A DNA stretch of 64,000 nucleotides from Kribbella flavida DSM 17836 (GTDB lineage: Bacteria > Actinomycetota > Actinomycetes > Propionibacteriales > Kribbellaceae). The stretch's first letter is position 1; each line of letters starts with the position of its first letter. The notes below the pieces were generated by a model, which saw nothing but the letters and a program-made list of their open reading frames with translations, was not told where the DNA came from and ran no database searches. Where the stretch lies: contig NC_013729.1 in NCBI RefSeq assembly GCF_000024345.1, positions 1,674,001 through 1,738,000 of the forward strand. Reading direction: 5' to 3'. Shown piece by piece: positions 8,627 to 17,291 of this stretch. The position numbers were made by a program, and so were the translations under genes.

Positions 8627-8986
8627 CTAGGGCGTGTTCAGCACCATCGGCCCCTCCGTCGTTCGCGGCGGAGGGGTCGCGTACGCCTTGCCCCACTCGG
8701 CCAACGCGTGCACCGCGTCGTTCAGCTGGGCGCCGTCGGCCGTCAGCCGGTACTCCACCCAGATCGGCTTCTCGCGCACGACCCGGCGACTCACCACGCC
8801 GTCGGCCTCCAGCTCCCGCAGCTGCAGGAACAGGACCTTCTCGCTGATCCCGGGCACCCGCCGCCGCAGCTCGGCGAACCGGACCGGACCGGCGTGCAGC
8901 TCCCAGATCAGCGCCGCCTTCCACCGCCCGCCGATCACCCGCAGCGCCGCGCCCAACCCGCAGCTGTCCGCCTCCGGATACTTCAT
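8627..8986 (-). CDS. HxlR family transcriptional regulator
   Basis: A 119-residue winged-helix protein. SCGLGAALRVIGGRWKAAL and RFAELRRRVPGISEKVL are the HxlR signature (helix-turn-helix about 20-75), then a wing with VVSRRVVREKPIWVEYRLT. Cys9, close to the N-terminus, is the position where several HxlR members sense electrophiles or thiol stress. The start is ATG 8986 with GGAGGAGG just upstream. It is divergent from the imine-reductase-like gene across a 147-base gap holding two inverted repeats, so it probably controls that gene and itself. Confidence 0.9.
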   Translation of the reverse strand: MKYPEADSCGLGAALRVIGGRWKAALIWELHAGPVRFAELRRRVPGISEKVLFLQLRELEADGVVSRRVVREKPIWVEYRLTADGAQLNDAVHALAEWGKAYATPPPRTTEGPMVLNTP

Positions 8987-9020
8987 CGCGCCTCCTCCGA
9001 CTCTCGCCCCATCGTCCAGG

Positions 9021-9046
9021 CCCCGACCGACAGTTCTCGGTCGGGG
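9021..9046. promoter_or_regulatory. Perfect 10-base inverted repeat in HxlR/reductase intergenic region
   Basis: CCCCGACCGA (9021-9030) and TCGGTCGGGG (9037-9046) are separated by 6 bases. It could be an operator or a leader hairpin on either divergent transcript. Confidence 0.45.
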
Positions 9047-9048
9047 AG

Positions 9049-9064
9049 CTGACCTAAATGTCAG
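9049..9064. promoter_or_regulatory. Candidate HxlR operator
   Basis: CTGAC-CTAAAT-GTCAG is a compact dyad with an AT-rich centre, 70 bases before the reductase start and 63 before the HxlR start. Its size and placement suit a winged-helix dimer. Confidence 0.4.
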
Positions 9065-9133
9065 TGATTGCCGTGGCCGGGGCGCGGCCCGGATCCTCGA
9101 CGGGACAGCGATCGACATTCCGGAGAGGACCAC

Positions 9134-10000
9134 ATGCACAACGACATCACCGTCATCGGCCTGGGCGAGATGGGCTCGGCGCTGGCCGGCGCCCTGGTCG
9201 GCGCCGGTCACCGCGTGACGGTCTGGAACCGCAGCCGAGGCAAGGCCGCGGCACTGACCGACCGGGGCGCGACGGCGGCCCACGATGCGGCCGCGGCGGT
9301 CGCGGCGAGCCCGGTCGTGCTGGTCTGCGTCTCCGACTACGCGGCGACCCGCGCGATTCTCGAAGCGCCCGGTGTCGGCGGGCAGCTCGCCGGCCGCGTG
9401 CTGGTCCAGCTGAGCACCGGTACGCCGCAGGACGCCCGTGAGCTCGACGAACTGGTCCGCGGCCTCGGGGCGGAGTACCTCGACGGCGCCATCCTGGCCT
9501 GGCCCCGGCAGATCGGTACGCCGGACGCGTACGTCGCCGTGTCCGGTCCGGAGGCCACCTTCCGGCGGGTCGAGAAACTGCTGCTGAGCGTCGCCGGCGC
9601 CGCGACGTACGCCGGTCCGCGGGTGACCGGCGCCGCCGCCCAGTTCGCCGCGACGCTGGCCTACCTGGCCGGGCACTGGATCGGCTTCGCGCACGGGGCC
9701 CGGATCTACCAGGCCGAGGGATTCGGCGTCGAGCAGTTCGGCCGGCTGCTGGCCGGGCTCGGACCGATCCTCGCGGCCGACAACGTGCACATGGCCACCG
9801 TCGTCGCCGAGAACCGGTTCACCGACCCGGAGAGCACCTTGCGGACCGCCGGCCACGACATCCAGGGGCTGGTCCGCCAAGCCGCGGAGGCCGGCATCGA
9901 CGACACCTTCCCGGCTTTCGCCGCGGCGGTGTTCGAGCGCGCGGTCGCGGCCGGCTACGGCGACGAGGAGCACGTGGCGGTGATCAAGACGATGCGGTGA
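9134..10000 (+). CDS. NADPH-dependent imine reductase-like / 6-phosphogluconate dehydrogenase-like oxidoreductase
   Basis: A 288-residue protein starting at ATG 9134. The N-terminal Rossmann domain has VIGLGEMGSALAGALVGAG and then WNRSRGKA, whose Arg/Ser/Lys suit NADPH phosphate binding. The LDGAILAWPRQIG segment and the helical C-terminal domain (about 165-288) resemble imine reductases and reductive aminases rather than classical beta-hydroxyacid dehydrogenases. The gene is divergent from an HxlR regulator, an arrangement often seen for inducible reductases. Its substrate is unknown. Confidence 0.85.
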   Translation: MHNDITVIGLGEMGSALAGALVGAGHRVTVWNRSRGKAAALTDRGATAAHDAAAAVAASPVVLVCVSDYAATRAILEAPGVGGQLAGRVLVQLSTGTPQDARELDELVRGLGAEYLDGAILAWPRQIGTPDAYVAVSGPEATFRRVEKLLLSVAGAATYAGPRVTGAAAQFAATLAYLAGHWIGFAHGARIYQAEGFGVEQFGRLLAGLGPILAADNVHMATVVAENRFTDPESTLRTAGHDIQGLVRQAAEAGIDDTFPAFAAAVFERAVAAGYGDEEHVAVIKTMR

Positions 10001-10059
10001 CCCGCCGTCGCGGCGATGGTGCGAGCGGTTGGCCCGGGGTGACGGGATAGGGTCCACGC

Positions 10060-11448
10060 ATGGTTGACGTTGCTGCGATCTTCAAGGCGTACGACGTACG
10101 CGGGGTCGTCCCGGACGAGCTGGACGAGGCGGTCGCCCGGGCCACCGGGGCCGCCTTCGTCGAGGTGCTGGACGTGCTCGCCGGACCCGGGTCCGTGGTG
10201 ATCGGGTACGACATGCGGCCGTCCAGCCCCGGCCTCGCGGCCGCCTTCGCCGAGGGGGTGACCAGCACCGGTGCGGACGTGGTCGACATCGGCCTGGCCT
10301 CCACCGACCAGCTGTACTTCGCCTCCGGCCGGCTGCAGCTGCCCGGCGCGATGTTCACCGCCAGCCACAACCCGGCGAAGTACAACGGGATCAAGATGTG
10401 CCGGGCGGGCGCCTCGCCGGTCGGCGCGGAGTCCGGGCTGCGGGACATCGCCGACCTGGTCGCCAAGTTCCTCGCCGACGGCCCGGTCGCCGTCCCGGTG
10501 CCCGGCCGGGTGACCCGCAAGAACCTGCTCACGGCGTACGCCGACCACCTGAACGACCTGGTCGACCTGAGCGGCATCCGGCCGCTGAAGGTGGTCGTGG
10601 ACGCCGGCAACGGGATGGGCGGCCACACCGTGCCGGCCGTCTTCGCCACCGGCCCGGTCGAGATCGTGCCGCTGTACTTCGAGCTCGACGGCGACTTCCC
10701 GAACCACGAGGCCAACCCGCTGGACCCGAAGAACCTGGTCGACCTGCAGGCCAAGGTGGTCGAGGCCGGCGCCGACCTGGGCCTGGCCTTCGACGGCGAC
10801 GCGGACCGCTGCTTCGTGATCGACGAGCTGGGCGCGCCGATCTCGCCGAGCGCGATCACCGGCGCGGTCGCCGTGCGCGAGCTGGCCAAGCACCCGGGCT
10901 CGGTCGTGATCCACAACCTGATCACCTCCAAGGCGGTGCCGGAGCTCGTCGCCGAGCACGGCGGTACGCCGGTCCGGTCGCGGGTCGGGCACTCCTACAT
11001 CAAGCAGCAGATGGCCGAGACCGACGCCGTGTTCGGCGGTGAGCACTCGGCGCACTACTACTTCCGCGACTTCTGGCGCGCGGACACCGGCATGCTCGCC
11101 GCGCTGCACGTGCTGGCGGCGCTGGGGGAGCAGGACAGGCCGGCCAGCGAGGTGTTCGCCGAGTACGAGCGGTACGTGGCCTCCGGCGAGATCAACAGCC
11201 GGGTCGACGACGCGGCCGCCACGGTCGCCGCGATCGAGGACACCTACGCGGGCCGGGACGGGACTACCGTTGACCGTCTGGACGGTCTGACGGTCGACGC
11301 GGGACAGTGGTGGTTCAACGTCCGCGCGTCCAACACCGAGCCGCTGCTGCGGCTGAACGTCGAGGCCGGGGACGCTGCCACGATGCAGCGTGTCCGGGAC
11401 GAAGTACTGGCCCTGATCACCGGTGCACCGGTGGAGGAGAAGAACTGA
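10060..11448 (+). CDS. manB: Phosphomannomutase/phosphoglucomutase
   Basis: A 462-residue alpha-D-phosphohexomutase. It interconverts mannose-6-phosphate and mannose-1-phosphate, the precursor of GDP-mannose for envelope mannosylation. The phosphoserine loop TASHNPAKYNG has Ser102, the magnesium loop DGDADRC has D245, D247 and D249, and the C-terminal phosphate-binding RASNTEPLLRL is complete, so the enzyme should be active. It starts the operon manB, Trm112-like, SIS, manA: the next ATG overlaps its TGA. The order matches pmmA-Rv3256c-manA in M. tuberculosis. Confidence 0.93.
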   Translation: MVDVAAIFKAYDVRGVVPDELDEAVARATGAAFVEVLDVLAGPGSVVIGYDMRPSSPGLAAAFAEGVTSTGADVVDIGLASTDQLYFASGRLQLPGAMFTASHNPAKYNGIKMCRAGASPVGAESGLRDIADLVAKFLADGPVAVPVPGRVTRKNLLTAYADHLNDLVDLSGIRPLKVVVDAGNGMGGHTVPAVFATGPVEIVPLYFELDGDFPNHEANPLDPKNLVDLQAKVVEAGADLGLAFDGDADRCFVIDELGAPISPSAITGAVAVRELAKHPGSVVIHNLITSKAVPELVAEHGGTPVRSRVGHSYIKQQMAETDAVFGGEHSAHYYFRDFWRADTGMLAALHVLAALGEQDRPASEVFAEYERYVASGEINSRVDDAAATVAAIEDTYAGRDGTTVDRLDGLTVDAGQWWFNVRASNTEPLLRLNVEAGDAATMQRVRDEVLALITGAPVEEKN

Positions 11449-11654
11449 TGGCTGCGTCAAAGATCAACCTGGACCCGGACCTGCTGGCCATTCTGGTCTG
11501 TCCGAAGTGCCGCTCGGAGTTCCGCGTGGACGACGACGCGAACGAGCTGGTCTGCACGAACGCCGGCTGTGCGCTGGCCTACCCGGTGCGGGACGACATC
11601 CCCGTGCTGCTGATCGACGAAGCCCGTGAGACCAAAGAGGCCGAAACCCACTGA
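11448..11654 (+). CDS. Trm112-like zinc-ribbon protein
   Basis: A 68-residue protein with four cysteines (CPKC at 18-21, CTNAGC at 36-41) and the ending YPVRDDIPVLL that defines the Trm112p-like family. Members bind and stabilise methyltransferases or sit in nucleotide and envelope loci; the partner here is unknown. The start ATG 11448 overlaps the manB stop as TGATG and has GGAGGAG upstream at 11433-11439. It overlaps the next gene by one base, so it is translationally coupled on both sides. Confidence 0.9.
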   Translation: MAASKINLDPDLLAILVCPKCRSEFRVDDDANELVCTNAGCALAYPVRDDIPVLLIDEARETKEAETH

Positions 11655-12730
11655 TGAGTTCCTTCGACGACTCGCGGCTGGACGACCCCGCCGCCCTCGA
11701 GGCGACCGATCACCTGCTGCGCCGGCTGGCCGGCGCCGGCGCGCGCGTCCGGGCCGAGATCGACGCGGCCGAGGAGGTGCTGTCGAAGCTCGGCTCCGAC
11801 GGCTTCCGCCCGCGGGCGATCGTCGCGGCCGGGCGGGACGCCCGCCTGGTCCGTGCGGTGCTGGAGCCGGTCTGCCCGGTGCCGTTCGTGGCCTGGCCCG
11901 GTCCCGGTCTACCCGGCTGGACCGGTCCGCTGGACCTGGTGATCGTGCTGGGTGGCAACGCCGCCGACGCCGAAGCCATCTCGGCCGCCGCCGAGGCCGA
12001 ACGTCGTGGCTGTGGCCTGATGATCGCCTGCCCGGCCGGCTCGCCGATCGATCAGGCGTCGGCCGGTTCCCGGCACGCGATCCGGCTGCCGTCGCAGTCC
12101 GACGACCAGCTCGCGGCGGCGGTCGCCGTACTGCAGGGGCTGCACCAGATGGAGCTCGGACCGGTCGTCGACGCCAAGGCCGTCGCGGCCATGCTCGACG
12201 ACGTCGCGATCGAGTGCTCGCCGAACAACGACGTCGCGTCGAACCCGGCCAAGGACCTGTCGCTGATGCTGGCCGACGCGCTGCCGCTGGTCTGGGGCGG
12301 CTCGGTGCTGGCGGCCCGCGCCGCGCGCCGCGTGGTCGAGGCGCTCCGGCTGGCCAGTGGCCGTCCGGCGCTCGCCGCCGACGCCGGCCACCTGCTGCCG
12401 GTGCTGAACCAGCCGCCGCGGGACGTGTTCGCGGACCCGTTCGACAAGCCGGAGGAGCTGCGGCCGGGGCTGGTCATCCTGGACGACGGCGTGGACGACC
12501 CCGGGGTCGCCGAGCACCGTCGCCAGCTGGAGGAGAAGGCCGAGCGGCACGACGTCCGCGTGCACGTCGTCACCCAGGCCAACGGGACCGACATCGCCCG
12601 CTACGCCGCGCTGACCCAGCACGGCCGGTACGCCGCGGCGTACCTGGGCATCGGCCTGGGCCGGTACGGGACCGAGGCGACCGAGACACCGATCGTGCCG
12701 GGCAACCCGGCCGTGGACCCGGCGTGGTAG
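11654..12730 (+). CDS. SIS-domain protein, phosphoglucose/phosphomannose isomerase-like
   Basis: A 358-residue protein. The first half resembles a sugar isomerase (SIS) Rossmann-like domain (LDLVIVLGGNAADAEAISA), and the second half resembles the C-terminal domain of bifunctional phosphoglucose/phosphomannose isomerases. It occupies the Rv3256c position between the mutase and mannose-6-phosphate isomerase genes. The usual catalytic residues of phosphoglucose isomerase are not obvious, so a regulatory or alternative sugar-phosphate role is possible. The start overlaps the Trm112-like stop by one base. Confidence 0.82.
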   Translation: MSSFDDSRLDDPAALEATDHLLRRLAGAGARVRAEIDAAEEVLSKLGSDGFRPRAIVAAGRDARLVRAVLEPVCPVPFVAWPGPGLPGWTGPLDLVIVLGGNAADAEAISAAAEAERRGCGLMIACPAGSPIDQASAGSRHAIRLPSQSDDQLAAAVAVLQGLHQMELGPVVDAKAVAAMLDDVAIECSPNNDVASNPAKDLSLMLADALPLVWGGSVLAARAARRVVEALRLASGRPALAADAGHLLPVLNQPPRDVFADPFDKPEELRPGLVILDDGVDDPGVAEHRRQLEEKAERHDVRVHVVTQANGTDIARYAALTQHGRYAAAYLGIGLGRYGTEATETPIVPGNPAVDPAW

Positions 12731-13896
12731 CCCGGCTGCGGACCGCGATCCGCGACTACGCGTGGGGATCGCCGACCGCGATCCCGGAGCTGCTCGGCGT
12801 CGAGCCCGACGGCTCGCCGCAGGCCGAGCTCTGGATGGGCGCGCACGAGTCGGCGCCCTCGGTGCTGCCGTCCGGCGAGTCCCTGTACGACGCGGTGTCG
12901 GCCCGCCCGGCCGAGACGCTGGGAGCCGAGACGGCCGAACGGTTCGACGGCCGGTTCCCCTTCCTGGCCAAGATCCTGGCCGCCGCGCAACCGCTGTCGA
13001 TCCAGGCGCACCCGTCACCGGAGCAGGCCGTCGACGGCTACCGCCGCGACGAGCAGGCCGGGGTCCCGCGGGACGCGGCCGACCGCAACTACAAGGACTC
13101 CTGGCCGAAGCCGGAGATCCTGATCGCGCTCGAGCCGTTCGACGCGCTGGTCGGTTTCCGGCCGCTCGACCGGACCGTCGCGTTGCTCGACGCCCTCGCC
13201 CCGACCGGCCTGGCCGAGCTCACCGACCTGCTGCGCGACGGCAAGCTGCAGGACGCGTTCGCCCAGTTCATGAGCAGCGACCGGGACACCATCCGGCCGC
13301 TGGTCGCCGCCCTCGGCGAGGCCTGCCGGCAGTACACCGGTGACGCCTTCGCCGCCGAGGTGGAGACACTCGACCGGCTGTCCACGGACTTCCCCGACGA
13401 CCCCGGCGTACTCGCGGCGCTGCTGCTCAACCGGGTCACGCTGCAGCGGTTCGAGGCGGTCTACCTGCCGGCCGGCAACGTGCACGCCTACCTGCGTGGC
13501 ACCGGCTTCGAGGTGATGGCGAACTCCGACAACGTGCTGCGCGGCGGGCTGACCAGCAAGCACATCGACGTCCCGGAGCTGGTCTCGGTGGTCGACTTCA
13601 GCCCGCTCGCCGATCCGGTCCTGCGCGGGACGCCGGCGGCGGACGGCGTCACGGCGTACGAGACGGGCTGTCCGTACTTCGCGGTCCGCCGGGTGCACCT
13701 CGCCGGGGACGCGGTGACGGTGGCCGCGGACGGACCACGCATCGTTGCGGTGGTGGACGGATCCGTCACGGTCGGTGCCGATGGCACCGATGAGACCGAA
13801 GCGTTGTCCGCTGGACAGTCGGCGTTCCTCGCCGGACCCGAAGGACCCTGTACTCTGCGTGGTTCCGGCACGGCGTTCGTCGTGTCCGCTCGCTGA
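12724..13896 (+). CDS. manA: Mannose-6-phosphate isomerase, class I
   Basis: A 390-residue type I phosphomannose isomerase linking fructose-6-phosphate to mannose-6-phosphate. The metal site is visible: Q94 and H96 in IQAHPS, and the later ligand His in AGNVHAYLRGTG. The signature KPEILIALEPFDALVGF and the substrate loop NVLRGGLTSKHID are intact. The GTG at 12724 is the start, overlapping the SIS gene by 7 bases. With manB it supplies mannose-1-phosphate for mannolipids and glycoproteins. Confidence 0.93.
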   Translation: MVARLRTAIRDYAWGSPTAIPELLGVEPDGSPQAELWMGAHESAPSVLPSGESLYDAVSARPAETLGAETAERFDGRFPFLAKILAAAQPLSIQAHPSPEQAVDGYRRDEQAGVPRDAADRNYKDSWPKPEILIALEPFDALVGFRPLDRTVALLDALAPTGLAELTDLLRDGKLQDAFAQFMSSDRDTIRPLVAALGEACRQYTGDAFAAEVETLDRLSTDFPDDPGVLAALLLNRVTLQRFEAVYLPAGNVHAYLRGTGFEVMANSDNVLRGGLTSKHIDVPELVSVVDFSPLADPVLRGTPAADGVTAYETGCPYFAVRRVHLAGDAVTVAADGPRIVAVVDGSVTVGADGTDETEALSAGQSAFLAGPEGPCTLRGSGTAFVVSAR

Positions 13897-13942
13897 CGTT
13901 TGTCCAACTCTGGGCCCCCTGACTCTCTGGAGGACTACCGAA

Positions 13943-14902
13943 ATGGCTGGTGGCGGTACGAAAGCCGTCGTCGCGGCACTGCTGGCGAACACCGGCATCG
14001 CGATCACCAAGTTCGCTGCCTGGGGCCTGACCCAGTCGGCCTCGATGCTGGCCGAGGCGATCCACTCGGTCGCCGACGCCGGCAACCAGGTGCTGCTGCT
14101 GGTGGGCGGCAAGCGCGCCCAGCGGCAGGCCAACGAGCTGCACCAGTTCGGCTACGGCCGGGAGCGCTACGTCTACTCGTTCATCGTCGCGATCGTGCTG
14201 TTCAGCGTCGGTGGCCTGTTCGCCCTGTACGAGGGCTGGCACAAGGTCCACGACCCGCACCCGCTGGACGACTGGAAGTGGGTGCCGGTCGCGGTGCTGG
14301 TGGCCGCGATCATCATGGAGACGTTCTCGTTCCGGACCGCGATCGTCGAGACGAACAAGGTCCGCGGCGACGCCAGCTGGAGCGAGTTCGTCCGTAACGC
14401 GCGGTCGCCGGAACTGCCGGTGATCCTGCTGGAGGACTTCGCCGCGCTCACCGGTCTGGTGCTGGCGCTGATCGGCGTCGTGCTGACCATTGTCACCGGC
14501 AACGGTGTCTGGGACGGCGCGGGCTCGATGGCGATCGGCGTACTGCTGGTCGTGGTGGCGGTCTTCCTGGCGATCGAGATGAAGTCGCTGCTGCTCGGCG
14601 AGTCGGCGACCCGCGAATCGCAGGGCAAGATCGTGGCGGCGATCGAGAACGTGCCCGGCGTGCAGCGGCTGATCCACATCAAGACCCTGCACCTGGGCCC
14701 GGAGGAGGTGCTGGTCGCGGCGAAGATCGCGTTCGAGCCGACCGCCGACGCCGCCGTGGTGGCCGAGACCATCAACGCCGCCGAACGCGCCGTCCGCGGC
14801 GCCGAGCCGATGGCGCAGCACATCTACCTGGAGCCGGACATCTACGTCGAGGGCTACGTCCCCGACGAACGCCCCCCGGTCCCCGGCGCCCCCGCCCACT
14901 GA
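13943..14902 (+). CDS. Cation diffusion facilitator (CDF) family transporter
   Basis: A 319-residue membrane protein starting at ATG 13943 with TGGAGGA about 9 bases upstream. Five to six hydrophobic helices span about 10-245, with SMLAEAIHSVADAGNQ in helix 2 providing the H/D metal ligands and LLEDFAALTGL in helix 5 providing the second ligand pair. The C-terminal cytoplasmic domain (about 215-305) ends in IYLEPDIYVEGY. CDF proteins export zinc, manganese or iron in exchange for protons; the metal cannot be told from sequence alone. It follows manA in the same direction. Confidence 0.9.
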   Translation: MAGGGTKAVVAALLANTGIAITKFAAWGLTQSASMLAEAIHSVADAGNQVLLLVGGKRAQRQANELHQFGYGRERYVYSFIVAIVLFSVGGLFALYEGWHKVHDPHPLDDWKWVPVAVLVAAIIMETFSFRTAIVETNKVRGDASWSEFVRNARSPELPVILLEDFAALTGLVLALIGVVLTIVTGNGVWDGAGSMAIGVLLVVVAVFLAIEMKSLLLGESATRESQGKIVAAIENVPGVQRLIHIKTLHLGPEEVLVAAKIAFEPTADAAVVAETINAAERAVRGAEPMAQHIYLEPDIYVEGYVPDERPPVPGAPAH

Positions 14903-14994
14903 CCCCCGCGCACTAGCCCCGCCTGGCCCCGGCCCGCCCCGGCCTCGGCCCTGCCCCGCCCTCGGCCTCGGCCCTGCCTCCGCCCACCGACCCG

Positions 14995-15125
14995 CCGCCC
15001 ACCCCCGCCCCCATGTGCGGGGATAACCCGCCACTTTGTGGGTCCACCGGCCGGTATGCCGGGGGACAACCCACCACTTGGCGGGTTATCCCCGCACAAT
15101 GCGGCGCGGGGGCGGGGGTGGGCGG
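14995..15125. repeat. 131-base compound inverted repeat between convergent genes
   Basis: The outer arms 14995-15012 and 15108-15125 are perfect complements over 18 bases. The inner arms 15014-15033 and 15079-15098 are perfect over 20 bases (TGTGCGGGGATAACCCGCCA and its complement). A further 6-base pair lies at 15038-15043 with 15069-15074, with a palindromic ACCGGCCGGT at 15046-15055 in the apex. The element lies between the CDF and MerR genes, 8 bases from the MerR stop. It can act as a two-way terminator but is much longer than the others in the window. The flank 14903-14994 is CCG-rich low-complexity sequence with no gene. Confidence 0.8.
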
Positions 15126-15133
15126 GCCCGGGG

Positions 15134-15502
15134 TCAGCGGGGGCGTTTGGGTGGGGGTGGCAGGACGCCGGAGCGGCCGAGCCAGCGCAGGGCGCGCTCG
15201 CGGTCGATCTCGGCCGGGCTGGGTGGGCTGCTGAGCCGGCCGGTACGGTAGCCGAGGTTGCGCAGGTCGGCGGCGACCGACGGTTCGGCCAGGGCGCGGA
15301 GCGCGAAGGCGAGCGCGGCCGGCGTCACGTCGTACCGGTGCTCGAGCTCGAGGGCGAGTTTCACCGCGGCCAGGTCGCGGTCGTCGTACTGGCGCTGGGC
15401 GGTGCGGCTGGACCGGGTCCTCGGCAGCAGGCCGAGCTTCTCCCGGTAGCGCAGCATGCGGGGCGTGGTGCCCAGCAGCTTGGCGGCCTCGGTGATGCGC
15501 AT
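15134..15502 (-). CDS. MerR family transcriptional regulator
   Basis: A 122-residue protein. The N-terminal winged helix-turn-helix (MRITEAAKLLGTTPRMLRYREKLG, about 1-70) is typical of MerR, with RSSRTAQRQYDDRDLAAV following. The C-terminal part is short and ends in a proline/arginine-rich tail without a cysteine metal site, so it is not a metal sensor of the classic type. It is divergent from ahcY. A dyad in a 20-base promoter spacer upstream suggests it controls its own expression. Confidence 0.87.
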   Translation of the reverse strand: MRITEAAKLLGTTPRMLRYREKLGLLPRTRSSRTAQRQYDDRDLAAVKLALELEHRYDVTPAALAFALRALAEPSVAADLRNLGYRTGRLSSPPSPAEIDRERALRWLGRSGVLPPPPKRPR

Positions 15503-15526
15503 GTCTCATTCTGACAGCCGCGCGGC

Positions 15527-15558
15527 TTTATCCTGACATTTCGGTGTCAGGAACCAAC
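15527..15558 (-). promoter_or_regulatory. MerR-type promoter with operator dyad
   Basis: On the minus strand TTGGTT (15558-15553) and GATAAA (15532-15527) are separated by 20 bases, the stretched spacing MerR proteins act on. The spacer holds the perfect dyad TCCTGACA (15531-15538)/TGTCAGGA (15545-15552). The inferred start leaves about 18 bases before the MerR ATG. Confidence 0.55.
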
Positions 15559-15643
15559 ACCCCGGGCCGACGCGAGGGTGCCCGGACCGCTAGCCTCGTG
15601 CCCGAAGACTTCACCAACCGACACCCTCAGGGAGCGGCACCGT

Positions 15644-17080
15644 ATGACGTTCGACTACAAGGTGGCAGACCTCGGCCTGGCCGAGTTCGGTCGCAAGGAG
15701 ATCCGGCTCGCCGAGCACGAGATGCCGGGTCTGATGGCGATGCGCGCCCAGTACGGCGAGAGCAAGCCGCTGGCCGGCGCGAAGATCATGGGCTCGCTGC
15801 ACATGACCATCCAGACCGCCGTGCTGATCGAGACGCTGACGGCGCTCGGGGCCGAGGTGCGGTGGGTCTCCTGCAACATCTTCTCCACCCAGGACCACGC
15901 GGCCGCCGCGGTCGTCGTCGGCCCGGACGGTACCGCCGACGCTCCCGCCGGGGTCCCGGTCTTCGCCTGGAAGGGCGAGACGCTGGAGGAGTACTGGTGG
16001 TGCACCGAGCAGGCGCTGAAGTGGCCCGGTGGTGAGGGTCCGAACATGATCCTGGACGACGGCGGCGACGCCACCATGCTCGTCCACAAGGGCACCGAGT
16101 TCGAGAAGGCCGGCGCCGTGCCGGACCCGTCGACCGCGGAGTCCGAGGAGTTCGCCGTCGTGCTGAAGCTGCTGGGTCGCACGCTGCAGGAGGACCCGCA
16201 GCTGTGGACCACCATCGGCCAGGCCATCTTGGGTGTCACCGAGGAGACCACCACCGGCGTGCACCGGCTGTACGAGATGCACAAGGCCGGCACGCTGCTG
16301 TTCCCGGCGATCAACGTCAACGACTCGGTCACCAAGTCGAAGTTCGACAACAAGTACGGCTGCCGGCACTCGCTGATCGACGGCATCAACCGCGCCACCG
16401 ACGTGCTGATCGGCGGCAAGGTCGCGGTCGTCTGCGGTTACGGCGACGTCGGCAAGGGCTGCGCGGAGTCGCTGCGGGGCCAGGGCGCCCGGGTGATCGT
16501 CACCGAGATCGACCCGATCTGCGCGCTGCAGGCCGCGATGGACGGCTACCAGGTGACCACGATCGAGGACGTCGTCGGGACCGCCGACATCTTCGTCACC
16601 ACCACCGGTAACAAGGACGTCATCACCGCCGACCACATGGCGCAGATGAAGCACCAGGCGATCGTCGGCAACATCGGTCACTTCGACAACGAGATCGACA
16701 TGGCCGGCCTGTACAAGACGCCGGGCATCGAGCGGGTCACGATCAAGCCGCAGGTCGACGAGTTCCGGTTCGCCGACGGCCACACCGTGATCATCCTGTC
16801 CGAGGGCCGGCTGCTGAACCTCGGCAACGCGACCGGGCACCCGTCGTTCGTGATGTCGAACTCCTTCACCAACCAGGTGCTGGCGCAGATCGAGCTGTTC
16901 GTGAAGACCGCCGAGTACCCGACCGACGTCTACGTGCTGCCCAAGCACCTCGACGAGATGGTCGCCCGGCTGCACCTCGACGCGCTCGGCGTGAAGCTGA
17001 CCGAGCTGTCCAAGGAGCAGGCCGAGTACCTCGGCGTTCCGGTCGAGGGCCCGTACAAGTCGGACCACTACCGCTACTGA
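15644..17080 (+). CDS. ahcY: Adenosylhomocysteinase (S-adenosylhomocysteine hydrolase)
   Basis: A 478-residue cytoplasmic enzyme that splits S-adenosylhomocysteine into adenosine and homocysteine, relieving product inhibition of methyltransferases. [33 protein letters not shown] and the NAD-binding [18 protein letters not shown] are all present, and the C-terminus KSDHYRY supplies the conserved Lys and Tyr that contact NAD of the partner subunit. The start is ATG 15644 with AGGGAG upstream. It lies between the manA and mtrA segments as sahH does in M. tuberculosis, and a strong terminator follows. Confidence 0.96.
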   Translation: MTFDYKVADLGLAEFGRKEIRLAEHEMPGLMAMRAQYGESKPLAGAKIMGSLHMTIQTAVLIETLTALGAEVRWVSCNIFSTQDHAAAAVVVGPDGTADAPAGVPVFAWKGETLEEYWWCTEQALKWPGGEGPNMILDDGGDATMLVHKGTEFEKAGAVPDPSTAESEEFAVVLKLLGRTLQEDPQLWTTIGQAILGVTEETTTGVHRLYEMHKAGTLLFPAINVNDSVTKSKFDNKYGCRHSLIDGINRATDVLIGGKVAVVCGYGDVGKGCAESLRGQGARVIVTEIDPICALQAAMDGYQVTTIEDVVGTADIFVTTTGNKDVITADHMAQMKHQAIVGNIGHFDNEIDMAGLYKTPGIERVTIKPQVDEFRFADGHTVIILSEGRLLNLGNATGHPSFVMSNSFTNQVLAQIELFVKTAEYPTDVYVLPKHLDEMVARLHLDALGVKLTELSKEQAEYLGVPVEGPYKSDHYRY

Positions 17081-17105
17081 GTTCCCGCGGTACTCCGGTA
17101 CGCCA

Positions 17106-17140
17106 CGCAGGCGCCGCACCCATCGGGTGCGGCGCCTGCG
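17106..17140 (+). terminator. Terminator of ahcY
   Basis: A 16-base perfect stem (17106-17121 with 17125-17140) with a 3-base loop, 25 bases after the stop codon. It has no T-run. Confidence 0.8.
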
Positions 17141-17291
17141 CGCTGTTGTCCGGCGGGACTGTGAGCCGCGCGCGCAGCCCCGCCGAATTCATTGCTGACG
17201 GCAAGTTCATGGCGAACCCGCCGGGCTCGCTGGCTCCGGACCTGGGATGGCTGGCAAGCTAGCCGCGGACCGGGTGAGAGGAGGACCGCTG

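Noticed and set aside
14903..14994. CCG-rich stretch after the CDF gene as a coding tail or triplet repeat
   Set aside because: It is irregular low-complexity sequence past a clear stop codon, with no periodic unit.
15553..15643. Possible SAH or SAM riboswitch in the ahcY leader
   Set aside because: The leader is only about 90 bases and I could not fold the conserved cores of known SAH or SAM-II riboswitches into it.
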